A stretch of 64,000 bases of DNA from Bacteriovorax sp. Lineage in GTDB: Bacteria; Bdellovibrionota; Bacteriovoracia; Bacteriovoracales; Bacteriovoracaceae. Positions 17,730 through 28,789 of this stretch are shown here, piece by piece. The DNA is taken from the NCBI GenBank assembly GCA_028710485.1, contig JAQTTZ010000007.1, positions 2,170 through 66,169 on the forward strand. Direction: 5' to 3'. Below the pieces are notes generated by a model. That model saw only the letters and a program-made list of their open reading frames with translations. It was not told the origin of the DNA and made no database searches. Made by a program: the position numbers and the translations under genes. How positions within the stretch are numbered: position 1 is the first letter of the stretch; each line of letters starts with the position of its first letter.

Positions 17730-18289
17730 AATATTTTTTATCTTTATCTACAATGCTTTTTTCATTAACTATATTTGCAGCGATTGATTTAGAAAATGCA
17801 AAACAATCTGGTGAGATAAACTTCTTAGCGGTGGGAAGGCCTGCGATGATAAAAATCAAGGGGAGCGCACCTGCACCTGTGACCAAGGCCCAAATTGATA
17901 ATAATAAAATGTCAGTTGAATCAAGCTTAGTTTTAAATGATCTCGATACCGGGATTGGTCTTCGCGATGAGCATATGAAGGAAAAATTCTTACAAGTAAA
18001 AGAATTTCCTACGGCCTTTTTAAAAATTGAAAACATAACTCTGCCTAATGGATTTGAAGCAAAACCTTTATCCATTAAAGACCAACCCTTCGAAGGAAAA
18101 TTAACTCTTCATGGGAGAGAACAAAAAATAGCGGGAACTTTTTCCCTCAGCGAATCGCTAGAATTGATTGCGAAGTTCAGTATCAAGTTAACAGATTTTG
18201 GGATTGAAATTCCGAGCTACCTTGGAGTGAATGTGGCAGACACAGTCGTGATTGATACAAAATTTACTTTAAGTAAAAAAAATAACTAG
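17726..18289 (+). CDS. YceI-family periplasmic protein
   Basis: 187 residues with signal peptide MKYFLSLSTMLFSLTIFA. The YceI pattern is visible: DTGIGLRDEHMKEKFLQV followed by FPTAFLKI, then GKLTLHGREQKI and a C-terminal beta segment DTVVIDTKFTL. YceI proteins are lipocalin-like barrels that bind isoprenoids or other lipids. Its start overlaps the upstream di-haem lipoprotein gene (ATGA), so a shared role in periplasmic electron transfer or quinone handling is plausible but not shown. Confidence 0.85.
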   Translation: MKYFLSLSTMLFSLTIFAAIDLENAKQSGEINFLAVGRPAMIKIKGSAPAPVTKAQIDNNKMSVESSLVLNDLDTGIGLRDEHMKEKFLQVKEFPTAFLKIENITLPNGFEAKPLSIKDQPFEGKLTLHGREQKIAGTFSLSESLELIAKFSIKLTDFGIEIPSYLGVNVADTVVIDTKFTLSKKNN

Positions 18290-18300
18290 AGGCCTGATAA

Positions 18301-18356
18301 AGGTTCCAGGAGCCTTTTTCCTAAAAGGGTTCCTGGAACCCTTTTAGGAACCTGTT
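18301..18356. terminator. Nested palindromic element / bidirectional terminator
   Basis: TTCCTAAAAGGGTTCC (18318-18333) and GGAACCCTTTTAGGAA (18335-18350) are perfect 16-bp arms around one base. An outer AGGTTCC (18301-18307) can also pair with GGAACCT (18347-18353) or with TGGAACC, giving alternative folds. It sits between convergent yceI and tgt, followed by TTTT, so it is likely a terminator. Its nested structure is unlike the simple hairpins elsewhere in the window. Confidence 0.7.
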
Positions 18357-21343
<2,987 letters not shown>

Positions 21344-21373
21344 AATATTATTTCTTTTTCTAAAAAGGAAATG

Positions 21374-21610
21374 CTACGCCTTAATTTTTGGGTCGATCAA
21401 AATCAAATCATTTCGAGGGTCAATACCGGCAAGTACCCGGTCCATAACTTCCATCTTCTTAGGTGATTGGTCAGGTATTCGCACCTCTAGTATGTAAAGT
21501 AACTCGATTTCGAGTTTTCTTGAATCAGTGTTTTCATTCATTAGTCTATTGTCATAAAAATTGAGAAGAACTGCAATTTTTTTCAGGAAATTTATTCCGG
21601 CAGAATTCAC
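21374..21610 (-). pseudogene. N-terminal half of the FHA domain, split from its gene by an in-frame TAG
   Basis: 78 codons ending at TAG (21374-21376). The end reads ILEVRIPDQSPKKMEV then DPRNDLILIDPKIKA, the first strands of an FHA domain (the usual 'V.IGR...NDI.L.D..VSR.H'). The codon after the TAG reads HFLFRKRNNILTV and leads directly, in the same frame, into the RDD protein. The amber stands where FHA domains have the Arg of SRxH. The start may be GTG 21610 or ATG 21541. It is a nonsense mutation, sequencing error or recoded codon. Confidence 0.6.
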
Positions 21611-21699
21611 TGTGACATAAATCTCTTTACAAATTTTCAGCTTAAAATAGGATTAATTAGTAGATTGCGTATAAAGCTTTTTGAAAAGGAAAAAAATCG

Positions 21700-22977
21700 A
21701 TGAAATACTTTAAGGTCCTCGCCGTTGCATGTCTTCTCGCCACTGCAACTAGTGCTTTTTCTTATGATGTTATTGATCGCTACAAGCTAATTGATGATAA
21801 ATTAAAAACAGAGCAGATGCTTCGTCCGATAGGGCATGATTTCTTTTTGGATATTGGCGCAGCCCTAAACATGAACGTCAGAGATTTTGTTGATGATATT
21901 AAAAAGGCAAATGATTTTTCAAATGCTGATGCCGCTGCAAAACTCGCAAATGCTCAAGGTGTTTTGGCAAAATATGATAAAACAGAGCAGACTGTAAAAA
22001 TCAATGTGGCCCTTGGCTTTCCAGTTTTTAGATTTTCGATTGGGGATTTGAAAATCCAGCCGAATGTGAGAGTTTTTGCCGATGGAGGAGCCAATATTGG
22101 AATTAGATCAGATAAAATTACAGCTGATACAATCTTTGATCTGGTCAACGTTGATTTACCTGCTTCCCTAAAAACAGTAATTCGCAATGGTTTTGGTAGT
22201 TATATTAAAGGGGATGATATTCTCGCTCCTGGTGCTAATCCGAATTTATGTACAACTTCAGGTTTTGATGCCACTGTTGAAGCAGCATGTATTCAAAGCA
22301 AAGGTAAATTTTTCTTCCCTGACACTTCTATTCCGGACATGTTCTTATTTGCCAAAATTGACGGGCGAGTTGGTTTGTTTAATGACTATACTTACGGAGA
22401 GCACTTTTTTGGTAACTGGAATATCTATGGTCTGAGTCGCACGGATGTTTTTCAACGTGTAAACTCTAGCATGATCGCCAAAGGAACAAAGATTGAGCTT
22501 CCAAAGAAAAAGAACACTCAAATGGCCTTACAGACTGATTATCGTTTAGGCTACATGAATTCTAATTACCGAATTTTTGCTTCACTTGAAGATTTAAAAC
22601 TCGCTCAACTTAAAGATCGTGATGCTGGTTCAAAAGAGCTTTCATATGGATACGACCCACTTATGCGGATTCACGCTGACGCCATTTTTAAATATTCGGT
22701 TCTTTCAATTAACCCATTTTTTGGTTTACATAAACGCAAAGGATATGGTTTTTCTGACGGAATTTACGCTGGAGCAGATGCAGGGGCCCATGTATGGGGT
22801 GACCGTATCGGCCTTCAACTACGAGGAATGGTTGATAAACAATACATTACCATCTCTCCACGTCTAAAGTTATGGCTTCTTCAGTTGGAGTATTCTGTTA
22901 AGTCTCCACTTAAGTCAATGGATGGGGATGTTAAACTTTCTGCGATTCAATCAGTTGATTTACGCTTATTCTTCTAA
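21700..22977 (+). CDS. Secreted, outer-membrane barrel-like protein, unknown function
   Basis: 425 residues with signal peptide MKYFKVLAVACLLATATSAFS. Many amphipathic beta-type segments follow (VRVFADGGANIGIRSD, DGIYAGADAGAHVWGDRIGL), and the chain ends VDLRLFF with a terminal Phe, the usual beta-barrel assembly signal. A cysteine pair lies in NLCTTSGFDATVEAACIQSKG, possibly a disulfide loop. It is monocistronic with an 89-bp upstream region. The family is not recognised; a porin-like or surface-exposed role is inferred. Confidence 0.75.
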   Translation: MKYFKVLAVACLLATATSAFSYDVIDRYKLIDDKLKTEQMLRPIGHDFFLDIGAALNMNVRDFVDDIKKANDFSNADAAAKLANAQGVLAKYDKTEQTVKINVALGFPVFRFSIGDLKIQPNVRVFADGGANIGIRSDKITADTIFDLVNVDLPASLKTVIRNGFGSYIKGDDILAPGANPNLCTTSGFDATVEAACIQSKGKFFFPDTSIPDMFLFAKIDGRVGLFNDYTYGEHFFGNWNIYGLSRTDVFQRVNSSMIAKGTKIELPKKKNTQMALQTDYRLGYMNSNYRIFASLEDLKLAQLKDRDAGSKELSYGYDPLMRIHADAIFKYSVLSINPFFGLHKRKGYGFSDGIYAGADAGAHVWGDRIGLQLRGMVDKQYITISPRLKLWLLQLEYSVKSPLKSMDGDVKLSAIQSVDLRLFF

Positions 22978-22997
22978 TTAAGTTTTTTTCGTGATAG

Positions 22998-23022
22998 GGT
23001 AGGGATATATAACACCCCTACC
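22998..23022 (+). promoter_or_regulatory. Hairpin in the helicase upstream region
   Basis: GGTAGGG (22998-23004) and CCCTACC (23016-23022) form a perfect 7-bp stem with an 11-nt AT-rich loop, 16 nt before the helicase ATG. It lacks a T-run after it, so it may be a leader hairpin rather than a terminator. Confidence 0.4.
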
Positions 23023-23038
23023 TATTTGCGAGATCCAT

Positions 23039-24706
23039 ATGAGCTTCGAAAAAATTCTCTCTCATCCTGAAATTTTGGCTTTTTTAAAAGAGCACAAAAT
23101 GAAAAATCCTACTTCAATTCAATCCCAGGTTATCCCTGATTTTATCAAAGGAAAATCTGTTAACGTTATAGCCAAGACTGGTTCTGGTAAAACTTTAACT
23201 TTTGCACTTCCTATCTGTGAACTTTTAAAGGAAGACGAAGTCAATTTTCCTGTCACTGATAAAAAATCTGCATTCGGAAAACCTCGCGCTGTTATTTTAG
23301 CACCAACTCGCGAACTTGGTCTTCAGTTGCATAAGGTTTTTAAATCAATCGCTCACCATGCGAAAATGCGCGTGAGATTGCTGGCCGGTGGTGAAGGTGC
23401 AAAAACCAATCATCTTCTTGCTCGCGACAATATCGATATTTTAATTGCAACTCCGGGGCGGCTAAGTTCAGCTCTTAAGAAAAAAGAACTCAATCTTAAA
23501 GAAACTAAATACATCATCATGGATGAAGCCGATCAACTTCTAGATTTGGGATTTCGTCGCGACCTGGTCAATATTTGTGGATCAACTGATTCAAGCCTTG
23601 TGCACGTTGGTCTTTTTAGCGCAACTCACTCTGAGAGTTTGGATGAATTTTGTAAAAGCGTTTTACCTGAAATCGAATTTACTCAATACAACTCTGAAGA
23701 AAAAAATAAGTTAACTCAAACCGTGCGTACATTTAATATTTATGTAACAGATAAAGAAAAAATATCGATGACTGAAGCCTTTTTAAAAAATCAGGCCAAG
23801 GGTAACGGAATTATTTTTGTTAATAAGCACGATACTGTTGATGCCTTGATGCTGGAGCTTGCTCCTAAATTCCCAAAGATGAAATTTCATGCTCTTCATG
23901 GAGAAATGGATGCTCGCGCCCGAAAGAAAAATTACGACCGCTTTTTAAAAGAGGGCGGAGTTTTAATTGCCACCGATATTATTGCCCGTGGAATGCATAT
24001 CGACGAGCTTGTTTGGGTAATGAATTACGATCTTCCTTTCGAAGCTGTTTATTATATCCATCGTTGTGGTCGCGTAGGACGCATGAGTACAGAAGGTTTT
24101 GCTTACAACCTGGTTACACCTAAAGATGTAAATATTATTAGTCGAATCAATGAAGCGATTAAAAATCAGAGTGCTATTCGTCTGACTTCTTTCGATGAAG
24201 GTAAATTTGCCTCTGTTAAGGCGGCCGCTAAACCAAAAGCTTCAACTAGACTTGATAAGAAGAAAAAACAACTTACTGATCTCAAAGAAAAAGTGTTCAA
24301 GAAAATTAGACCAAGTGAGAGAAAACATCTTAAAACAATTAAGACTTCTTCAACTCCTAGATACAAACGTAATGATAAAGAAGTGATTTCTGCTAAAAAA
24401 GAAAGATCGAGAAGACCAACCGGTAAACTGGACAGTAAAAATAGTTCAGTCAGACCGAATAAAAAAATTAATACCAGATCAGATGCTAAAACAAGCGCAA
24501 GGCCAGATTCAAGATCGGAAAAAAGAATTGATACTAGGTCAGCAGCTCCTAGATCAGCACCTAGATCAGCACCTAGATCAGCGCCCAGATCTGCACCTAA
24601 GTCAGCGGCCAAACCAGCGAGCAGACCAACAAGTAAACCAACGGCAGGTAGAACTAATACAAAAACGAATACGGGTAAAAGTTCAAAACCAACTAATAAG
24701 AGATAA
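23039..24706 (+). CDS. DEAD-box ATP-dependent RNA helicase
   Basis: 555 residues. Motifs in order: Q-motif region PTSIQSQVIP, I AKTGSGKT, Ia PTREL, Ib TPGR, II DEAD, III SAT, IV IIFVNK, V TDIIARGMHI, VI HRCGRVGR. After residue ~395 there is a long, low-complexity, Lys/Arg/Ser/Thr-rich tail with repeats of RSAP, a likely RNA-binding extension as in RhlE/CsdA-type helicases. Its stop overlaps the next start by one base (TAATG). It is cytoplasmic and probably acts in ribosome assembly or mRNA turnover. Confidence 0.95.
   Translation: MSFEKILSHPEILAFLKEHKMKNPTSIQSQVIPDFIKGKSVNVIAKTGSGKTLTFALPICELLKEDEVNFPVTDKKSAFGKPRAVILAPTRELGLQLHKVFKSIAHHAKMRVRLLAGGEGAKTNHLLARDNIDILIATPGRLSSALKKKELNLKETKYIIMDEADQLLDLGFRRDLVNICGSTDSSLVHVGLFSATHSESLDEFCKSVLPEIEFTQYNSEEKNKLTQTVRTFNIYVTDKEKISMTEAFLKNQAKGNGIIFVNKHDTVDALMLELAPKFPKMKFHALHGEMDARARKKNYDRFLKEGGVLIATDIIARGMHIDELVWVMNYDLPFEAVYYIHRCGRVGRMSTEGFAYNLVTPKDVNIISRINEAIKNQSAIRLTSFDEGKFASVKAAAKPKASTRLDKKKKQLTDLKEKVFKKIRPSERKHLKTIKTSSTPRYKRNDKEVISAKKERSRRPTGKLDSKNSSVRPNKKINTRSDAKTSARPDSRSEKRIDTRSAAPRSAPRSAPRSAPRSAPKSAAKPASRPTSKPTAGRTNTKTNTGKSSKPTNKR
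24536..24610 (+). repeat. 12-bp tandem repeats in the helicase tail
   Basis: About six degenerate copies of AGATCAGCACCT, encoding Arg-Ser-Ala-Pro. The central copies are identical and the outer ones diverged. In-frame expansion or contraction would alter the basic tail only. Confidence 0.85.
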
Positions 24707-25167
24707 TGAAAAAAGTATTAATTATTTTATTTGTCATTCTAGCTTTGGTTGCTTGCTCAAAGAAAGATGAAAAAATTGAATTGAAATATTCGGTAGTAGA
24801 AATAGATAATCTTGCTCACGAGACAAGTCATAGTAATGAAAAAGGTGAAAGTGGGCTTAAGTTTTCAGATTATGCTCCCGGGGTAAATTCTCTGGAATCC
24901 AAGGCGCTGATGTACAAGCGCCTTACTTTTTTTGCCGTGTCTTTTGATACCGTCGAGCAGGCCCGTTCAGAAGCTTTGAGACTCAACCAATACTACGCTC
25001 GCAATTGGCTTTTTGATCGAGTAGAAGGCGAGCCGATTTTAGAAGATTATGTAATTGAAACATTCAAGGGCATTAATCCCAAAAGGCAACTTCAACGAAT
25101 TCCTAAAAAGCATGAAGAAAGCACTAGTGAATCTCACGAAGCTGCTCCCGCCGCTGTTCACCACTAA
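24706..25167 (+). CDS. Lipoprotein, unknown function
   Basis: 153 residues; lipobox VACS after a hydrophobic signal (MKKVLIILFVILALVACS). The mature part is short and charged, contains one recognisable helix (DTVEQARSEALRLNQYYARNW) and ends His-rich (HEAAPAAVHH). It is translationally coupled to the helicase gene (start overlaps its stop). No family is recognised and a functional link to the helicase is not evident. Confidence 0.7.
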   Translation: MKKVLIILFVILALVACSKKDEKIELKYSVVEIDNLAHETSHSNEKGESGLKFSDYAPGVNSLESKALMYKRLTFFAVSFDTVEQARSEALRLNQYYARNWLFDRVEGEPILEDYVIETFKGINPKRQLQRIPKKHEESTSESHEAAPAAVHH

Positions 25168-25533
25168 TCATTAATTAAACATTAATAAAATGGGGGCAGC
25201 AGATTTGACATAATCTAATGGACGGTCAAATTGAGGTACCTCTTTCTATTGGGCCTGCGGTTGATATTACCAATAAGAAAATAATCGATGCTCGTGTTGC
25301 TCTTATTGGTAATAGTGTGTCGAGCAGAAAAACGGCTTAAAGCGCAGTTAGCCTCTGTGAATTGGCACTGGAGTTGGTGTTAATATTAATGACCATATTC
25401 GTTTTTTACATAAATAATTAAGCTGAAACCTTGTTAATTATTGAATTTTCACTTTTTTCCTAAAATTTTGGGTATTTTAAAAATGAGCCGATAAGAATGG
25501 CGGTATCATATTTATTGAGAGCAAGGAGTATTT
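25168..25533. other. 366-bp intergenic stretch with an inverted repeat and a 40-codon ORF
   Basis: Contains an ORF 25218-25340 (begins MDGQIEVPLSIGPAVD and has no good ribosome-binding site) and, inside it, a perfect 14-bp inverted repeat (25265-25278 / 25301-25314). The remainder is AT-rich and probably holds the promoter of the next small gene. The ORF looks like a fragment of a larger protein; I cannot name the family. Confidence 0.35.
25265..25314. repeat. 14-bp perfect inverted repeat
   Basis: TATTACCAATAAGA (25265-25278) and TCTTATTGGTAATA (25301-25314), spacer of 22. There is no T-run, so it is not a simple terminator. It could be an operator, an RNA hairpin or a trace of a mobile-element end. 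Confidence 0.6.
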
Positions 25534-25749
25534 ATGAAAACTAAGGCCATATCCTCAAATATCTCTAAGGCAATCAAGAATGAATCTCTTAAATCAAAAG
25601 ATGAAAAAGTTTTCATGATTGGACCAGGTTCCGAAGTGGAATTTAATCTTGATAATTGGAATAAAGTCTTGGATGAATCAGAGAGGATTTTTCTAGATAG
25701 ACAATCCAAAAATCAAAATCCATTATCTTTTTTAAAAAAGATTTCTTGA
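25534..25749 (+). CDS. Small protein, unknown function
   Basis: 71 residues, with a strong Shine-Dalgarno AAGGAG 7 nt before the ATG, which is the main reason to believe it. It is hydrophilic, rich in Lys, Ser and Asp, with a central VFMIGPGSEVEFNLDNW and a C-terminal helix. It has no signal peptide, cysteine or motif I recognise. Confidence 0.55.
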   Translation: MKTKAISSNISKAIKNESLKSKDEKVFMIGPGSEVEFNLDNWNKVLDESERIFLDRQSKNQNPLSFLKKIS

Positions 25750-25755
25750 TTAAGG

Positions 25756-25857
25756 ATGAAAATTTCATTATTGATAATGTCGGCTATTGTTTTAACTTCA
25801 TCCAAAATTGCTCACAATTAGATGGGATACAACCTTGAAGTTACTGGGTCTTTATAA
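25756..25857 (+). pseudogene. Possible decayed secreted-protein gene
   Basis: Seven bases after the previous stop, ATG 25756 (preceded by AAGG) opens a signal-peptide-like stretch MKISLLIMSAIVLTSSKIAHN. A TAG then ends it, and the frame continues MGYNLEVTGSL to a TAA. The arrangement looks like the start of an exported protein with in-frame stops. It is short, so this is weak. Confidence 0.25.
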
Positions 25858-25890
25858 CTGTTCAAATCTACTGACCCGTTTTACTAATCA

Positions 25891-26256
25891 TTAACTAAAC
25901 ATTTGCGGATGTGATTTAAATCTCTCTTCAAAGAGAGTGATTCTTTGTTTCCACATTTCACTCAGCTCACTATCAATTTCCAGGGTATCGAGGGTCTGAT
26001 GAAAAAGAATAATCCAACGACCGAGTTCACCGCGCTTAATTTTTAACTGAAGGTGGGTGAAGAGCAAATGAAATGGGCCCACGAGTGGAACTGAAGTCGA
26101 TCCCGTTAATTGCATTTCCCAGAAAGAGGTGATGCGCTCCAGGTGGGGAGCAAGTACCTGGGGTTCGCTGAATTTATCGAAATGATAACCAATCAGGATA
26201 TCTCTGGTGGCCTTGTCATAGAAGGCCTCTACCACACTATAGATTAAATCCCGCAT
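25891..26256 (-). CDS. Truncated-haemoglobin-like protein lacking the proximal His
   Basis: 121 residues from ATG 26256, supported by GAGGGG 7 nt upstream. The fold pattern of group III truncated haemoglobins is visible: VVEAFYDKA, APHLERITSFWEMQL (E helix) and GRWIILFHQTLD followed by a helix. In the family the residue before the '-RW' helix is His (HFxRW); here it reads GELGRW, with Glu. The usual haem-iron ligand is therefore absent, so it may bind haem differently or not at all. It stands alone, convergent with the small-gene region. Confidence 0.6.
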   Translation of the reverse strand: MRDLIYSVVEAFYDKATRDILIGYHFDKFSEPQVLAPHLERITSFWEMQLTGSTSVPLVGPFHLLFTHLQLKIKRGELGRWIILFHQTLDTLEIDSELSEMWKQRITLFEERFKSHPQMFS

Positions 26257-26360
26257 CACTAAACCCCTCAAAAATAAGTACCTTACTAAAACAGTAAACT
26301 TTGGTTTTTAATAGCCGATAGGACTACTAGAGTAAACAATCAAATGAACAGGTATAGATT

Positions 26361-27050
26361 ATGGGAAAGACTCTTTTTTGGAAAGTCGCTTTAGGCATAA
26401 TGCTTACAGGCCGAGTTTATGGTGCGGCCAATCTTCAAGTGGGAACACTTTCTGAAGACTCCTGTTGGTATGAAAATAAAGAATCCTTACGAGTCGCTAG
26501 CTTCAACGATAAAAGCGCTTATAGCGGCAATAGGGTCCAAATAGAAGCAGAGCTGGAGAGGCTTATTGCAAGTGCAGATGGTCGGCCTGTTAATGATCAC
26601 CCCAAAATAAATGAGATGGATCTCTCGCTTCATTGTGGAGGTTATGGTGCGAGCTTGGTTGCCAAAGTCACCACTGATAGCAATACATTTTGTGTGTGGG
26701 CCAAATTTGATAAAGGAAATTTAAGTCTTCGAAGTGTGGGAGCTCTTGGCAGTGAAGGGAGAAATCCCAATCAACTTTGTGATGGACATAAGTGGGGTGA
26801 GTTTATTTTGGGGGCCAATTCAGAAGATCTCGCTTTGGAATTGCAATCTCCCAAATGGTCTACGGCCATAGCGAGTGTAATATTGATTGCTAATAAGGTT
26901 TATAAAGTTGTTTTAGTTAAAGATTATGCGTTTCGTGAACAGGAAGTCATTGATCAGCTTCAAGAAAATTTTAGTGGGAAAAATCTTATTCGCTATATTG
27001 AATTTAATGATTACCGACATCCGATTGGAGAGTTTGTTCCTTTGAGATAA
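26361..27050 (+). CDS. Secreted protein, unknown function
   Basis: 229 residues with an N-terminal hydrophobic signal (LFWKVALGIMLTGRVYGA). Four cysteines (CWYEN, HCGGYG, FCVWAK, LCDGH) could form two disulfides. Mixed beta-rich core; C-terminal IEFNDYRHPIGEFVPLR. No family recognised. It ends at a strong symmetric hairpin. Confidence 0.65.
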   Translation: MGKTLFWKVALGIMLTGRVYGAANLQVGTLSEDSCWYENKESLRVASFNDKSAYSGNRVQIEAELERLIASADGRPVNDHPKINEMDLSLHCGGYGASLVAKVTTDSNTFCVWAKFDKGNLSLRSVGALGSEGRNPNQLCDGHKWGEFILGANSEDLALELQSPKWSTAIASVILIANKVYKVVLVKDYAFREQEVIDQLQENFSGKNLIRYIEFNDYRHPIGEFVPLR

Positions 27051-27084
27051 AAAATGCCCACTTTAAAAAGTGGGCATTTTTTTT
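27050..27084. terminator. Bidirectional rho-independent terminator
   Basis: AAAATGCCCACTT / AAGTGGGCATTTT, 13-bp perfect arms with a 4-nt loop, flanked by A- and T-runs. It serves both the secreted-protein gene (plus) and the DksA-like gene (minus). Confidence 0.9.
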
Positions 27085-27107
27085 ATCTTAAATTTTAAAA
27101 AGATTGA

Positions 27108-27536
27108 TTATCTAATGGTATCGTGAAGAGCTCGGCCAAGAGACTTAGATTTCTTATCATAGAAATTATTGTTCTCTGCATGTTCTGCCTCTTCTTTGCA
27201 TGAAATACAAAGATCAGCTGTAAGTCGAGCGTTCAATCTTTCAAAACCAATTTCGGAATCGCATTCATCGCAAAGACCATAGGTTCCGCGGGCCAAAGTA
27301 TCAAGGGACTTATTAACTTTTTTCAAATAGAAATTTTCGCGATTAATGAAGCGGATATCATGTGAAGTTTGAGTGTTCACGCTAGCTTCGTCTAGAGGAT
27401 CGGAAAGCTCGTTTTTATCGAGTTGATACTTTTCTTCTTCAAGTTTCTTGTTAGAAATGCGTTCTTTTTCTGAAAGAAGTTTATCTTTTAGAATCGTGAT
27501 TTGCTCGTCAGTCAGGTATGCGTTTTCTCTTTTCAT
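27108..27536 (-). CDS. DksA/TraR-family zinc-finger protein
   Basis: 142 residues from ATG 27536, which has AGGAG 5 nt upstream; an upstream in-frame extension has no support. An N-terminal coiled coil (about 5-75) is followed by the C4 zinc finger GTYGLCDECDSEIGFERLNARLTADLCISCKEE (described by position: about residues 85-117; C-x2-C...C-x2-C). The DxxDA tip motif of DksA is partly retained (DPLDEAS). DksA-like proteins bind RNA polymerase through its secondary channel and shape promoter response to ppGpp. Confidence 0.9.
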   Translation of the reverse strand: MKRENAYLTDEQITILKDKLLSEKERISNKKLEEEKYQLDKNELSDPLDEASVNTQTSHDIRFINRENFYLKKVNKSLDTLARGTYGLCDECDSEIGFERLNARLTADLCISCKEEAEHAENNNFYDKKSKSLGRALHDTIR

Positions 27537-27709
27537 TCTCACTCCTAAAATTTCTACTGCAAAAACCATCAATAGTTTCAAAGCGGCAAGATTACTAAAA
27601 ACCATAAATTATGTTGAAGTCACAATACAGATAGGAGACCAAACTAGTAAAATATTAAAATCTAACAAAGCTTAACATCTTTATTTTAGCAATGAGGAAT
27701 AATGGAAAA

Positions 27710-28084
27710 TTAGTTTATAGAGGCTTCGCAGTAAGGGCAAAATTGCCAGAATTGCAGATCAATTTCGTGTTTGCATGAACCGCATATTCGCAGGCACTCA
27801 AGGTCGACAAAATCAACTCCGCCCATAAAAAGCTCCTTGCGCATTGCTCTTATGGTAACAGGATGCGCCCGAAAGACATTGGGGCGCAGAGGATCGGGGA
27901 TAAATTTTGCAGGCGAAATCTTTGGGTCGGGCAAAATATTGACGTCGTAAGTCTCGTGGTAATCGGTATTAAAGAGTGGGGAGTTCGCAGCGTTTGAATA
28001 TGATTTTAATTTTTCCAACTGCGATTGCGGGTCGTGTTTTTCTTGTAAAAATTTTCTTATTTCTTGGTCATTTGGAGTTTTCAT
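27710..28084 (-). CDS. Zinc-ribbon protein, unknown function
   Basis: 124 residues from ATG 28084, whose ATGA overlaps the upstream stop. The C-terminal CGSCKHEIDLQFWQFCPYC (two CxxC pairs) is a zinc ribbon. The N-terminal part is Pro/Asp-rich and hydrophilic. Coupled translation with the helical protein before it suggests they act together; the process is unknown. Confidence 0.65.
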   Translation of the reverse strand: MKTPNDQEIRKFLQEKHDPQSQLEKLKSYSNAANSPLFNTDYHETYDVNILPDPKISPAKFIPDPLRPNVFRAHPVTIRAMRKELFMGGVDFVDLECLRICGSCKHEIDLQFWQFCPYCEASIN

Positions 28085-28626
28085 TGACGCATTTTCTCCC
28101 ACTGTTTTTCCATGAGCTCAATGATTTGAGAAGCAGCTTTCTGATGAAGATTTAAAAATTTAAAAATTCCAGGTTTTACTGCCCGTACATCATTCACCAG
28201 CCGGAGTGAGAGTGGGCCCATGGTTTCAATAGTTCTCAGAGTCCATTCGACTACTTCGGGATTGTTATTTTTCAAGAGTGCTTTTAATTTTTCGAAATAG
28301 GCGATCGAGATCATATTTCCGGTGTGCAAAGATTGGGCGATCACGTGTTTTTGTGAAGCGGCCAGGGTGTAGATTAATAAATCTTGATTGCGAACCTTTT
28401 CAAAGGTTGCAATAAATAGCTCATTGAGTTCAGAAGTCATATTTTGGGTATTATCTAAAATACAAAGAATTTTTTTGAGTGCAATTTCGTCGACATTAAT
28501 CTCACTTAAGGCCCTTTGCCACTCAGCTTTAAGCTCCGCTATGAGTTCGGGCGTCAGTAAGATCAACGGCCGCTCATTCTTCTTTAATTTATCAATAATT
28601 TGGATATAGAGTTGCTGATAGTTCAT
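28081..28626 (-). CDS. Helical repeat-like cytoplasmic protein, unknown function
   Basis: 181 residues, nearly all predicted helix, with pairs of amphipathic helices of HEAT/armadillo character (for example LLKNNNPEVVEWTLRTIETM). There is no signal sequence or catalytic motif. It lies upstream of, and is coupled to, the zinc-ribbon gene. Confidence 0.6.
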   Translation of the reverse strand: MNYQQLYIQIIDKLKKNERPLILLTPELIAELKAEWQRALSEINVDEIALKKILCILDNTQNMTSELNELFIATFEKVRNQDLLIYTLAASQKHVIAQSLHTGNMISIAYFEKLKALLKNNNPEVVEWTLRTIETMGPLSLRLVNDVRAVKPGIFKFLNLHQKAASQIIELMEKQWEKMRQ

Positions 28627-28789
28627 TGAAATATTCTAATGCACTTTGAAAGGGAAATCAAAGAACGGATAAGAGCGCCAAGGGCCACGAACTCATCTGA
28701 AATGGTCAATTAATGAAAATTCTACACACCGCAAATTGAATTCACTCCATTGCTGGTAAGACTCGAAAAGCTAGGGTATAAAGGCTGAA

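Noticed and set aside
24166-24612. 148-codon minus-strand ORF in helicase tail
   Set aside because: A shadow of the repetitive basic tail; repeats make long open frames by chance.
28627-28789. Possible preQ1 riboswitch before queE
   Set aside because: The leader lacks the conserved preQ1 loop and A-rich tail; no clear match.
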